Shown here one piece after another: positions 1 to 8,522 of a DNA stretch of 64,000 nucleotides. Made by a program: the position numbers and the translations under genes. The DNA is from Lutibacillus sp052034115 (GTDB lineage Bacteria > Actinomycetota > Actinomycetes > Actinomycetales > Dermatophilaceae): the NCBI GenBank assembly GCA_052034115.1, contig JBPOIZ010000030.1, positions 1 to 64,000 of the forward strand, given 5' to 3'. Positions within the stretch are counted from its first letter, which is position 1, and the number at the start of each line of letters is the position of its first letter. The notes beneath the pieces are model-generated. The model had not been told where the DNA came from. It did not search any database and was given only the letters and a program-made list of their open reading frames with translations.

Positions 1-287
1 TAGCGGCCGACGCCGATGATGTCGTCGCCCACGGTGGCGACGAGGGCAACCCGGTCGACGTAGTCCACGTGGGTGAACCGGAAGACGTCCCGGTCGCTGA
101 GCTCTTTCAACGGGGCGAAGAACCGCAGGTAGATCGACTCGTCGGACTGCCCCGCGTGGAATCGCCGCAGTGCCTCGGCATCGTCAGGGACGATGGGACG
201 TAGGTGGCCGACGGATCCGTCGCGCAGCACGACATCTGCCTCCCACTCGACCGGATAGCCGGGCGGTAGGTTCGGCACCTCGCTCAT
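1..287 (-). CDS. GNAT-domain N-terminus of a GNAT/acyl-CoA ligase-type protein (3' end outside window)
   Basis: The ATG is at 287 and the frame stays open to the left edge, giving 95 residues. The segment opens with GYPVEWEADVVLRDG and continues with LRPI.PDDAEALRRFHAGQS and SIYLRFFAPLKELS, the typical start of the GNAT acetyltransferase domain that in many actinobacteria is fused to a CoA-binding/ATP-grasp acetate-CoA ligase-like part. Such proteins are protein lysine acetyltransferases of the Pat type. Only the N-terminal part of the acetyltransferase fold is visible, so the fusion itself is inferred from family resemblance. It is divergent from the nitroreductase gene to its right. Confidence 0.7.
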   Translation of the reverse strand, partial: MSEVPNLPPGYPVEWEADVVLRDGSVGHLRPIVPDDAEALRRFHAGQSDESIYLRFFAPLKELSDRDVFRFTHVDYVDRVALVATVGDDIIGVGR

Positions 288-360
288 GGCCCCATCGTCC
301 CACGTCAGAGGGCAGGGCCTGGCACCGAAGCCGACCGTCGGGACGTGCGACGATCACCAC

Positions 361-993
361 ATGGAGCTCGCGGAGGTCATCCGTCGACGGCGCATGGTCC
401 GCCGCTACGAGGCAGACCGCCAGGTGCCGGTCGAGGTCGTCGAACGGTTGCTCGGGTATGCCGTCCACGCCCCCAGTGCCGGCTTCAGCCAGGGCTGGGA
501 CTTCCTGGTGCTGCGTGAGCCTGCCGAGCGTGCGGCCTTCTGGGCGGCCACCGCCGAGCCGGGCAGGGCGCCCGACACCTGGCTGGCCGGGCTCATGACG
601 GCGCCGACCCTCGTCCTGTGCCTCTCGCACAAGGACGCGTACCTGGACCGTTACGCCGAGCCGGACAAGGGGGTCACCGACCGCTCGGAGGACTACTGGC
701 CGGTCCCCTATTGGGATATCGACACCGGTATGGCGGCGCTGCTCATGCTCCTCGGCGCCGTCGACGAAGGCCTCGGGTCGTGCTTCTTCGGGGTGCCGGC
801 GCATCGTCATACGGAGGTGAAGGTGGCGTTCGGCATACCGGCCGGCCGTGCGATCGTCGGTGTGGTCTCGCTCGGCTATCGGCTGGCGGACCGTCGCAGC
901 CCCTCGCTGCGCCGTGGCCGACGTGGCGTGACCGAGGTGAGCCACTGGGGACGGTTCGGCGCGGCGTCACCGCCACCCGCACCCACTGCGTGA
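361..993 (+). CDS. Nitroreductase family FMN-dependent oxidoreductase
   Basis: A 210-residue protein that starts MELAEVIRRRRMVRRYE, the usual nitroreductase opening in which the Arg cluster contacts FMN phosphate. HAPSAGFSQGWDFLV (about residues 37-51) corresponds to the conserved APS..N.QPW flavin-binding segment. GSCFFGVP and GYRLADRR near the C-terminus match the remaining family landmarks. The family uses NAD(P)H to reduce nitro groups, quinones or enones; the substrate cannot be deduced. An in-frame ATG at 286 would add 25 residues that do not resemble the family, so 361 is preferred. No strong Shine-Dalgarno is visible. Confidence 0.85.
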   Translation: MELAEVIRRRRMVRRYEADRQVPVEVVERLLGYAVHAPSAGFSQGWDFLVLREPAERAAFWAATAEPGRAPDTWLAGLMTAPTLVLCLSHKDAYLDRYAEPDKGVTDRSEDYWPVPYWDIDTGMAALLMLLGAVDEGLGSCFFGVPAHRHTEVKVAFGIPAGRAIVGVVSLGYRLADRRSPSLRRGRRGVTEVSHWGRFGAASPPPAPTA

Positions 994-1040
994 GGATGGG
1001 GGGTCGACCGGTTGCAGCACGAAGGAGCGTCGATCCGCCC

Positions 1041-3497
1041 ATGGCCCGCGGTGCCACCAACCCGCCTCCGCAGGACGTCGTCGAGAAGATCGTCGACATC
1101 GACGTCGAAGAGGAGATGCAAGGCGCGTTCCTTGAGTATGCCTATTCGGTCATCTACAGCCGTGCGCTGCCGGACGCCCGCGACGGCCTGAAGCCGGTTC
1201 AACGCCGCATCCTCTACTCGATGGATGAGCTCGGCCTGCGGCCCGAGCGCGGCCACGTCAAGTCCTCGCGCGTCGTCGGTGACGTCATGGGCAAGTACCA
1301 CCCGCACGGTGACCAGGCCATCTACGACGCCCTCGTCCGGCTCGCCCAGCCGTTCTCGATGCGGCTCCCACTCGTCGACGGCCACGGCAACTTCGGCTCG
1401 CTGGACGCCGGCCCCGCGGCCTCCCGATACACCGAGGCCCGGCTCGCCTCGGCGGCGATGCTCATGACCGGCGCTCTGGATGAGCAGACCGTCGACTTCG
1501 TCCCCAACTACGACGACCAGCTCCTCCAGCCCGAGGTCCTGCCGGCGTCGTTCCCCAACCTGCTCGTCAACGGCGCCACCGGAATCGCGGTCGGTATGGC
1601 GACGAACATGCCCCCGCACAACCTCGTCGAGGTCATCGGCGCCGCCCGCCACCTGCTGGATCACCCGGGCGCGACGCTGGACGACCTCATGCGATTCATC
1701 CCGGGCCCGGACCTGCCCTCCGGCGGCCGCATCGTCGGCCTGGACGGCATCCGGGATGCCTACGCGAGCGGTCGAGGCACCTTCCGCACCCGAGCGACGA
1801 CCCGGATCGAGAACGTCACGGCCCGCCGCAAGGGCATCGTGGTCACCGAGCTGCCCTACCTGGTCGGCCCGGAGAAGGTCGTGGAGAAGATCCGCGACCT
1901 GGTGCTCAGCAAGAAGCTGCAGGGCATCTCCGATGTGACCGACCTCGGCGACCGCAAGCACGGGCTGCGGCTGGTCATCGAGATCAAGACCGGGTTCAAC
2001 CCCGAGGCCGTCCTCGAGCAACTCTTCCGGCTCACGCCGATGGAGGACTCCTTCGGGATCAACAACGTCGCCCTCGTCGACGGCCAGCCACGCACCCTGG
2101 GTCTGAAGGAGCTCCTCGAGGTCTACGTCCGGTTCCGGCTCGATGTCGTGCGGCGACGCACGGCATACCGGCTGGCCCGTCGCGAGGAGCGGCTGCACCT
2201 CGTCGAGGGGCTGCTCATCGCCATCCTCGACATCGACGAGGTCATCCAGGTCATCCGAGGTTCGGACGACGCGGCAGCCGCACGCGCCCGGCTCATGTCG
2301 GTCTTCGACCTGTCCGAGGCCCAGGCCACCTACATCCTCGACCTGCAGTTGCGCCGGTTGACGAAGTTCTCCCGGATCGAGCTGGAGCACGAGAAGAACG
2401 AGCTGGAACGCCAGATCGAAGAGTTGCGGGCCGTCCTGGACGACGAGCGCCTCCTGCGCAAGACGGTCTCCACCGAGCTCGCCGACGTCGCCGCCAAGCA
2501 CGGCACCCCACGACGCACCGTCCTGCTCGAGTCGGCCGGGATCCCCGCCGCGGTCTCGGCGCCCCTCGAGGTGGCCGACGACCCGTGTTGGGTGCTGCTC
2601 TCGGCCACCGGACTGCTCGCCCGGACGGCCTCGGACGAGCCGCTGGCCGCCGACGGCGACCGCGGCCGGCATGACGCGGTGGTCAGCGCGGTGCGCACCA
2701 CGGCCCGCGGCGAGGTCGGCCTGGTCACCTCGGCCGGACGGCTGATCCGGGTGTCCGTCCTGGAGCTGCCGGCCCTCCCGCCGACCCACGGCGCGCCGGC
2801 CCTGTCCGGCGGCACCCCGTTGGCGGCCCACGTCGAGCTGGACCGCGACGAGGAGGTGCTCTGCCTGGCCGACCTGGACGAGGGCGCCGCCGGTCTCGCG
2901 CTGGGCACCGCCGCCGGGGTGGTCAAGCGCGTCGTCCCCGACTACCCCGCCAACCGCGACTCCTGCGAGCTGATCGCTCTCAAGCCCGGTGATCGGGTCG
3001 TCGGTGCAGGCCCGGTGCTCGCCGAGGACGACGACCTCGTCTTCGTCACCTCCGATGCCCAGCTGCTGCGGTTCCCGGCGTCGTCGGTGCGGCCCCAGGG
3101 GCGACCCGCGGCCGGTATGGCGGGCATTCGCCTGGCCCCGAAGGCCTCGGTCACCTCCTTCGGCGTCGTCGCCGCACAGGCCGACGCCATCGTGGTGACC
3201 TCGGCCGGTTCCTCGGCCGCCCTGCCCGGCACCCAGCCCGGCTCGCTGAAGGTGACACCGTTCGCGGAGTATCCGGCGAAGGGCCGAGGCACCGGCGGGG
3301 TGCGGTGCCACCGGTTCCTCAAGGGCGAGGACGTCCTGGTCCTGTCCTGGGTCGGTGGCACACCGGCGCGCGCCTGCGGTGCCGGCGGGGTGCCCGTGGA
3401 CCTGCCGCACGCCACCGGACGGCGCGACGGGTCAGGCTCCCCGGCCGCCTCGGTCATTGCCGGCATCGGCTCGCCGCAGGGCCGCCAGCCCGGCTGA
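1041..3497 (+). CDS. parC: Type IIA DNA topoisomerase subunit A (topoisomerase IV/gyrase-like)
   Basis: 818 residues. The breakage-reunion domain begins near residue 30 (EYAYSVIYSRALPDARDG) and carries the catalytic tyrosine in SRYTEARL at about Y130. HPHGDQAIYDALVR and the GHGNFGSLD segment are canonical. The C-terminal part (about 530-818) contains degenerate beta-pinwheel blades of the GyrA/ParC CTD type. The protein makes the DNA double-strand break and strand passage with the ParE-type subunit encoded at 4639-6792, with asd in between. A GAAGGAG Shine-Dalgarno lies at about 1020-1026, and the frame upstream of 1041 has no family similarity. Actinobacteria keep the main gyrAB near dnaA, so this is most likely the second topoisomerase pair; the ParC versus GyrA label is not certain. 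Confidence 0.9.
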   Translation: MARGATNPPPQDVVEKIVDIDVEEEMQGAFLEYAYSVIYSRALPDARDGLKPVQRRILYSMDELGLRPERGHVKSSRVVGDVMGKYHPHGDQAIYDALVRLAQPFSMRLPLVDGHGNFGSLDAGPAASRYTEARLASAAMLMTGALDEQTVDFVPNYDDQLLQPEVLPASFPNLLVNGATGIAVGMATNMPPHNLVEVIGAARHLLDHPGATLDDLMRFIPGPDLPSGGRIVGLDGIRDAYASGRGTFRTRATTRIENVTARRKGIVVTELPYLVGPEKVVEKIRDLVLSKKLQGISDVTDLGDRKHGLRLVIEIKTGFNPEAVLEQLFRLTPMEDSFGINNVALVDGQPRTLGLKELLEVYVRFRLDVVRRRTAYRLARREERLHLVEGLLIAILDIDEVIQVIRGSDDAAAARARLMSVFDLSEAQATYILDLQLRRLTKFSRIELEHEKNELERQIEELRAVLDDERLLRKTVSTELADVAAKHGTPRRTVLLESAGIPAAVSAPLEVADDPCWVLLSATGLLARTASDEPLAADGDRGRHDAVVSAVRTTARGEVGLVTSAGRLIRVSVLELPALPPTHGAPALSGGTPLAAHVELDRDEEVLCLADLDEGAAGLALGTAAGVVKRVVPDYPANRDSCELIALKPGDRVVGAGPVLAEDDDLVFVTSDAQLLRFPASSVRPQGRPAAGMAGIRLAPKASVTSFGVVAAQADAIVVTSAGSSAALPGTQPGSLKVTPFAEYPAKGRGTGGVRCHRFLKGEDVLVLSWVGGTPARACGAGGVPVDLPHATGRRDGSGSPAASVIAGIGSPQGRQPG

Positions 3498-3571
3498 CCG
3501 GCTCGCCGCCGCGGTCTCAGGTGCTGGCTCCTCCCCGAGGGGCCGACCGGCCCCGATTAGACTCACGGGTC

Positions 3572-4603
3572 ATGCGCGTGGGTGTTTTTGGAGCAACCGG
3601 CCAGGTCGGCGGGGTCATGCGGGCCCTGCTCGCGGAGCGCCGTTTCCCGGTCGAGCAGATCCGCTACTTCGCCTCGGCCCGTTCGGCGGGTCGCACCCTG
3701 CCATGGGGTGATGCCGAGGTCGTCGTCGAGGACATGGCCACGGCTCCCTTCACCGGCCTCGACATCGCGCTGTTCTCGGCTGGCAAGGGAGCCTCCCTCG
3801 AATACGCGCCCCGGGTGGCCGCCGCCGGTGCCGTCGTCATCGACAACTCCAGCGCCTGGCGCATGGACGCCGGGGTGCCGCTGGTCGTCAGCGAGGTCAA
3901 CCCGCACGACCTCGACGACCTGCCCCGCGGCATCGTGGCCAACCCGAACTGCACGACGATGGCGGCCATGCCGGTGCTCAAGCCACTGCACGACGAGGCA
4001 GGTCTGCGCCGGCTCGTCGTGTCGACCTACCAGGCCGTTTCCGGCACCGGGGGCAAAGGCGTCGCCGAGCTGGACAGCCAGGTCACGGCGGTCGCCGGCC
4101 AGGCTGCGGCGCTGGCCTTCCACGGATCCGCGGTGGACTTCCCCGCACCGCAGGCGTATGTCGCCCCGATCGCGTTCAACGTCGTGGCCCTGGCCGGTTC
4201 GCTCGTCGACGACGGTTCGGGCGAGACGGACGAGGAACAGAAGCTGCGCAATGAATCGCGCAAGATCCTGCACATCCCGGACCTGGCCGTCTCCGGCACG
4301 TGTGTGCGCGTCCCCGTGTTCACCGGGCACTCGTTGGTCGTCAACGCCGAGTTCGACCGTCCGCTGAGCCCGCAGCGCGCCACCGAGCTGTTGGCGCAGG
4401 CTCCCGGGGTCGAGCTCGCCGCGGTGCCGACTCCGTTGGCGGCCGCGGGTCAGGACCCGAGCTTCGTCGGGCGAATCCGCGCCGACCAGAGCGTTCCGGA
4501 CGGGCGCGGACTGGCCCTGTTCGTCAGCAACGACAACCTCCGCAAGGGCGCCGCCCTCAACGCCATACAGATCGCCGAGGAGATCGCCCGCCGCCGCGGG
4601 TGA
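3572..4603 (+). CDS. asd: Aspartate-semialdehyde dehydrogenase
   Basis: 343 residues, normal for the family. It reduces beta-aspartyl phosphate to aspartate semialdehyde with NADPH, the branch point to lysine/diaminopimelate, threonine and methionine. GVFGATGQVG at residues 4-13 is the NADP-binding glycine motif. The nucleophile is the Cys of ANPNCTTMA (C127), and GHS at about H253 supplies the catalytic base. SSAWRMD and SGTGGKG are further hallmarks. It is located between the two topoisomerase subunit genes rather than beside lysC. It is convergent with parE, with only 35 bp between stop codons. Confidence 0.95.
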   Translation: MRVGVFGATGQVGGVMRALLAERRFPVEQIRYFASARSAGRTLPWGDAEVVVEDMATAPFTGLDIALFSAGKGASLEYAPRVAAAGAVVIDNSSAWRMDAGVPLVVSEVNPHDLDDLPRGIVANPNCTTMAAMPVLKPLHDEAGLRRLVVSTYQAVSGTGGKGVAELDSQVTAVAGQAAALAFHGSAVDFPAPQAYVAPIAFNVVALAGSLVDDGSGETDEEQKLRNESRKILHIPDLAVSGTCVRVPVFTGHSLVVNAEFDRPLSPQRATELLAQAPGVELAAVPTPLAAAGQDPSFVGRIRADQSVPDGRGLALFVSNDNLRKGAALNAIQIAEEIARRRG

Positions 4604-4608
4604 CCTGT

Positions 4609-4634
4609 GCGGCCGACCTTCGCGGCCGACCTTC
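4609..4634. repeat. 13-bp perfect tandem duplication in a convergent gap
   Basis: GCGGCCGACCTTC occurs twice back to back (4609-4621 and 4622-4634), filling most of the 35-bp space between the asd and parE stop codons. There is no T-run, and the units do not pair with each other, so this does not look like an intrinsic terminator. It is probably a slippage product. Confidence 0.85.
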
Positions 4635-4638
4635 TCCG

Positions 4639-6792
4639 TCAGGCGTCGATGCGATCCCGGTCGATCCGGGCCGCCGAGTCGACGATGAAATCCCGCCGCG
4701 GGCCGACGTCGTTGCCCATGAGCAGCTCGAAGACCTCCTCAGCCCGTGCCGCGTCGCCGAGGGTGACCTTCCGCAGCGTGCGGTGCGCCGGGTCCATGGT
4801 CGTCTCGGCGAGCTGGTCGGCGTCCATCTCCCCCAGACCCTTGTAGCGCTGCATCGGCTGCTTGATCTTCTTGCCGCGCTTCTCCAGCTTCGACACGGTC
4901 TGGCGCATCTGCTGCTCGGTGTAGGTGTAGATGAGCTCGTTCTTGGCCGAACCGGGGTTGATCACCTCGATCCGGTGCAGCGGTGGCATGGCGGCATACA
5001 CCCGGCCGGCCGCCACGAGCGGACGCATGTAGCGGAAGAACAACGTGAGCAGCAGGGTGCGGATATGCGCGCCGTCGACATCGGCGTCGGTCATGAGGAT
5101 GACCTTGCCGTAGCGCACCGAGGCCAGGTCGAAGGTGCGCCCCGAGCCGGCCCCGATGACCTGGATGATGGCCGCGCACTCGGCGTTCTTGAGCATGTCG
5201 CCGACCGAGGCCTTCTGGACGTTGAGGATCTTCCCGCGGATCGGCAGCAGCGCCTGGAACTCGCTGGAGCGGGCCTCCTTGGCGGTCCCCAGCGCACTGT
5301 CCCCTTCGACGATGAACACCTCGCTGCGCTCGACGTCCGTCGAGCGGCAGTCCTTGAGCTTGCTCGGCAGGGTGGAGGACTCCAGGGCGGTCTTGCGGCG
5401 CTGGGTCTCCTTGTGCAGCCGGGCGCTGATCCGCGACTTCATCTCGGCGGTGATCTTGTCCAGGAGCAGCGCCGACTGCGCCTTGTCGTCGCGTTTGCCC
5501 GAGGTCAGGCGCGCGGTGAGCTGCTCCTCCACGACCCGGGCCACGATGGCCCGAACCGCCGGCGTCCCGAGCACCTCCTTGGTCTGCCCCTCGAACTGGG
5601 GTTCGGCCAGCCGCACCGTGACCACCGCCGTCAGCCCCGCGAGGATGTCGTCCTTGTCGACCTTGTCGGTGCCGACCTTCAGGCGGCGGGCGTTGAGCTC
5701 CAGCTGGCGACGGAACACCTTGAGGAGCGCCTGGTCGAACCCGGCGACGTGGGTGCCGCCCTTGGGCGTGGCGATGATGTTGACGAACGAGGTCATGACG
5801 GTGTCGTAGCCGGTGCCCCAGCGCAGGGCGACGTCGACACCGCACTCCCGTTCGACCTCGGTCGGGGTCATGTGGCCGCGGTCGTCGAGGATCGGCACCG
5901 TCTCGGTGAACTGGCCCGACCCCTGCAGCCGCCAGACCGCGGTCACGGCGGAGTCGGGGGCGAGGAACTCGACGAACTCGGAGATCCCCCCGAGGTAACG
6001 GAACTCGGTCTCCTGCGGGCCGCCAGCGGGCGCCGTGCCGGCCAGACCCCGCTCGTCGCGCACGACCAGGGCCAGCCCCGGGACGAGGAACGCGGTCTGG
6101 CGGGCCCGGTCGTGCAGCGCCTGCAGGTCCAGCTGGGCGTCTTTGAGGAAGATCTGCCGGTCCGGCCAGAAGCGAACTCGCGATCCGGTCACGGCTCGCG
6201 CCGCCTTGCCCACCACGCGTAGCTCGCTGCCGGTCTCGTATGCCGTGAACGGCGCATCCGGGCTGTGCGGTCCGGGCGGATCGGCGAAGACCCCCGGTTC
6301 GCCGCGTCGGAAGCTCATGCCGTAGGTTTTGCCGCCGCGGTCCACCTCGACGTCAAGGCGGGAGGACAGGGCATTGACCACCGAGGCACCGACTCCATGC
6401 AACCCACCGGAGGCGGCGTACGAGCCCCCACCGAACTTGCCGCCGGCGTGCAGCTTGGTGAAGACGACCTCGACACCGCTTAGCCCAGTGCGCGGCTCGA
6501 CATCGACCGGTATGCCGCGGCCGTTGTCGCGGACCTCGATCGACCCGTCCGCGCCGAGCACGACAACGATCCGCTCCCCTGCACCGATGAGGGCCTCATC
6601 GACCGCGTTGTCGATGATCTCCCAGACACAGTGCATGAGGCCGCGCTGGTCGGTGGAGCCGACATACATCCCGGGGCGCTTGCGCACCGCTTCGAGGCCC
6701 TCCAGGACCTGCAGGTGCCGGGCGGTGTAGCTCTCCGGACCGTTGGTCCGGCCTCCCGGCTCCGAAGAAGGGCTCCGCCGCGCCACCGTCAT
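4639..6792 (-). CDS. parE: Type IIA DNA topoisomerase subunit B (topoisomerase IV/gyrase-like ATPase)
   Basis: 717 residues. The GHKL ATPase domain is complete: IIDNAVDEAL near residue 60 holds the Mg-binding Asn, RDNGRGIPVD is the ATP-lid motif, and GLHGVGASVVNALS follows. The TOPRIM region has FIVEGDSALG, and further on come LPIRGKILNV and the acidic TDADVDG metal site. RYKGLGEMD near residue 620 is also typical. It supplies ATP-driven strand passage with the ParC-type subunit at 1041-3497. The ATG at 6792 gives a short, variable leader before ARHLQVLEGLEAVRKRPGMY. The opposite orientation relative to parC means the two subunits have separate promoters. Confidence 0.92.
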   Translation of the reverse strand: MTVARRSPSSEPGGRTNGPESYTARHLQVLEGLEAVRKRPGMYVGSTDQRGLMHCVWEIIDNAVDEALIGAGERIVVVLGADGSIEVRDNGRGIPVDVEPRTGLSGVEVVFTKLHAGGKFGGGSYAASGGLHGVGASVVNALSSRLDVEVDRGGKTYGMSFRRGEPGVFADPPGPHSPDAPFTAYETGSELRVVGKAARAVTGSRVRFWPDRQIFLKDAQLDLQALHDRARQTAFLVPGLALVVRDERGLAGTAPAGGPQETEFRYLGGISEFVEFLAPDSAVTAVWRLQGSGQFTETVPILDDRGHMTPTEVERECGVDVALRWGTGYDTVMTSFVNIIATPKGGTHVAGFDQALLKVFRRQLELNARRLKVGTDKVDKDDILAGLTAVVTVRLAEPQFEGQTKEVLGTPAVRAIVARVVEEQLTARLTSGKRDDKAQSALLLDKITAEMKSRISARLHKETQRRKTALESSTLPSKLKDCRSTDVERSEVFIVEGDSALGTAKEARSSEFQALLPIRGKILNVQKASVGDMLKNAECAAIIQVIGAGSGRTFDLASVRYGKVILMTDADVDGAHIRTLLLTLFFRYMRPLVAAGRVYAAMPPLHRIEVINPGSAKNELIYTYTEQQMRQTVSKLEKRGKKIKQPMQRYKGLGEMDADQLAETTMDPAHRTLRKVTLGDAARAEEVFELLMGNDVGPRRDFIVDSAARIDRDRIDA

Positions 6793-6900
6793 CCTCCACC
6801 GTCGTCGACGACCGCCCCGTTCGGCGGCACCGCAGCAGGCTAACCGCTCCGGGCGACCTCACCTCGCTGCCACGCGGCGGCAACCTGCCGCGAGCGCCGC

Positions 6901-7905
6901 TCAGTCCTCGACGGCCACAAACAGGCCCGATGAGCGTGCGGCCCACGCCAGTGACTGCGGGCCGACGACACCGTCACAGGTGCCCCCGGGCCGAGTCGAC
7001 CCCCTCGGCCACAGGTGCAGCTGCAGCCGCTGCCAGGCCGAGTCCGGCCCGAACGAGCGCCGGTGCGCGGACCCGTCGACGTAGGCCTTCTCCAAGAACC
7101 CGAGCTGGAAGAGGGCCTGCTCGGCGAGCAGCACCTCGGCGGCATACTGGCTCTTGGTCCCCACCGGTCCGGCCAGATCGTGCCGGGCCGCCGCCTGCAG
7201 GTGCGACAGCCGCACCCTGGGCAACGCCTTCGGCGTCCGGCCGACCCGGATGGTCAGGGTCTGTCCCACGACGATGCGGTCCGGATCGGCGATGCTGTTG
7301 TCGGCGACCAGCGTGGCCACCGTGGTCCGGTGCGCCGCCGCGATCTGCGAGAGCGTGTCACCGCGTTTGACCACGTACCTCGTCCGCGGTCGGGAGGTCA
7401 GGTGCGGTGTCCTGGGGCCCGCGTAGGCGGGCCGACCGTAGCCGACGACACAGTCCGGCGCGAAACGCTTGGCCCGCCATACCCGACCGTTCTCGACCCC
7501 ACCGACGGTTACCGTGACGTTCCCCTCCACCGTCTGCACCCAGCCGTGGCCCAGATCCCGCTCCACCAAACCGATGTGGTCGATGGCTCCTCGTCGCTTG
7601 TCCGTCGCGCTGTCCCAGTTGAAGAACACCACATCGCCGAGCCGCGGCCTCTCCTGCGGCCCGAGCCATCGCCGCCGGTCCGCCCACCAATCCGCGCAGG
7701 CAATGGTCCCGGCGAACTTGCCGAGCAGGTCGTAGCCGCCCGAGACGGCGCGCCCTGCCTCGCTGACGAAGATGTTGCACCACGGCACACCGTTCCATCC
7801 GTAGCGGCTGCCGAAGACGGTCCGGTTGCTGCCTGCCGGGGACTCCTGGACACCGATCTGGCCAGCGGCATAACGCATCACGGCACTGGCGCTCGGGGCG
7901 CTCAC
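6901..7905 (-). CDS. CHAP-LysM peptidoglycan hydrolase, endolysin-like
   Basis: 334 residues from the GTG at 7905. An N-terminal CHAP-type cysteine peptidase/amidase carries the nucleophile in GVPWCNIFV (about C35), a His in DHIGLV and a polar third residue in VEGN. A single LysM follows at about 175-222 (YVVKRGDTLSQIAA, ending GQTLTIR). The C-terminus (VLLAEQALFQLGFLEKAYVDG, then W-x-R-L-Q) resembles the peptidoglycan-binding tail of actinophage endolysins. No signal peptide is visible, which is unusual for a housekeeping wall hydrolase. The start is fixed by a GTGA overlap with the upstream small ORF; an upstream extension to 8073 lacks family similarity. Confidence 0.8.
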   Translation of the reverse strand: MSAPSASAVMRYAAGQIGVQESPAGSNRTVFGSRYGWNGVPWCNIFVSEAGRAVSGGYDLLGKFAGTIACADWWADRRRWLGPQERPRLGDVVFFNWDSATDKRRGAIDHIGLVERDLGHGWVQTVEGNVTVTVGGVENGRVWRAKRFAPDCVVGYGRPAYAGPRTPHLTSRPRTRYVVKRGDTLSQIAAAHRTTVATLVADNSIADPDRIVVGQTLTIRVGRTPKALPRVRLSHLQAAARHDLAGPVGTKSQYAAEVLLAEQALFQLGFLEKAYVDGSAHRRSFGPDSAWQRLQLHLWPRGSTRPGGTCDGVVGPQSLAWAARSSGLFVAVED

Positions 7906-8045
7906 GGGAGGCCTTCGTCGTCGGTCTGCGGACCCAGCAGATCCGGGATCTGCGAGATGTCCGGATGGTCCTGCTCGACTGGCGGGTGAAGCCGGGCCAG
8001 CGTCTGCTCCGTCTCGTCGTCTCCGCGTGAGTTCAGGTGGGGCAT
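7902..8045 (-). CDS. Small acidic protein (47 aa) translationally coupled to the CHAP-LysM gene
   Basis: The ATG at 8045 is preceded by GAAGGAG with six-base spacing, the best Shine-Dalgarno in this neighbourhood. The 47-residue product starts MPHLNSRGDDETEQTLARLH and is rich in Asp, Glu and Pro, with no membrane segment or cysteine. Its TGA stop overlaps the GTG start of the hydrolase gene as GTGA, a typical coupling junction. I do not recognise the family. The combination of a strong ribosome site and coupling supports a real gene that may control expression or activity of the hydrolase; that role is inference. Confidence 0.55.
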   Translation of the reverse strand: MPHLNSRGDDETEQTLARLHPPVEQDHPDISQIPDLLGPQTDDEGLP

Positions 8046-8066
8046 GACCGACTCCTTCGCGCTGGG

Positions 8067-8088
8067 CCGACATCGTCCGATATGTCGG
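8067..8088. promoter_or_regulatory. Inverted repeat upstream of the 47-aa ORF/CHAP-LysM unit, possible operator
   Basis: CCGACAT (8067-8073) and ATGTCGG (8082-8088) form perfect 7-bp arms around an 8-bp spacer. The repeat ends 22 bp upstream of the leftward ATG at 8045, in the 252-bp divergent space shared with the DUF7455 gene. Spacing and symmetry fit a dimeric repressor site; no regulator is identified. Confidence 0.35.
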
Positions 8089-8297
8089 TTTCTAGGGAGG
8101 AGGCCGGCGGGGCCGGCGTGATGCATCCCGGGCACTGCGCAGTTCGGGACACGAGATCCTCCCCGTGGGGAAGACCTGCGCGTGCTTGACTGTTGCACGT
8201 GACGTCGGCCGCCAGGCTCGCCTGGGCGGTCGTCATATGTCCATGAGAGGCCCCGGGCGGCGACGAGCCGCCCACGAGACCGACAGGAGGTGCAGAC

Positions 8298-8519
8298 GTG
8301 ACGCCCACGATGATTCCGCAACTCACCTCGGCCGACCGCTGCGACCGATGCGGCGCGCGGGCCTACTTCCGGGCCCTGCTCGTCACCGGCGGTGAGTTGC
8401 TGTTCTGCGCTCACCACGGCCGCCAGCACCTGCCCGCTCTGCAGTCCCGCTGTTCGCAGATCATCGACGAGACCGACCAACTCGCGGCCGAGCCGATGCC
8501 GGCCCGTTCCGGCGACTGA
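8298..8519 (+). CDS. Small zinc-ribbon-like protein, DUF7455 type
   Basis: 73 residues from a GTG at 8298, with an AGGAGG Shine-Dalgarno at 8285-8290. The core CDRCGARAYFRA followed by LLFCAHHGRQH gives a CxxC...CxxH metal site, as in the actinobacterial DUF7455 family. Function is not established. In several actinobacteria such genes lie near sigA and the parE-type gene, and parE is nearby here. The DUF456 gene follows three bases after the stop codon, so the two are probably co-transcribed. Confidence 0.75.
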   Translation: MTPTMIPQLTSADRCDRCGARAYFRALLVTGGELLFCAHHGRQHLPALQSRCSQIIDETDQLAAEPMPARSGD

Positions 8520-8522
8520 ATC

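Noticed and set aside
876..3410. Long open frame antisense to the topoisomerase A gene
   Set aside because: Arg/Gly/Asp-rich low-complexity translation typical of GC-rich antisense; the sense frame has full family motifs.
8186..8214. TTGACT as a -35 for the DUF7455 gene
   Set aside because: No acceptable -10 at 16-18 bp spacing.
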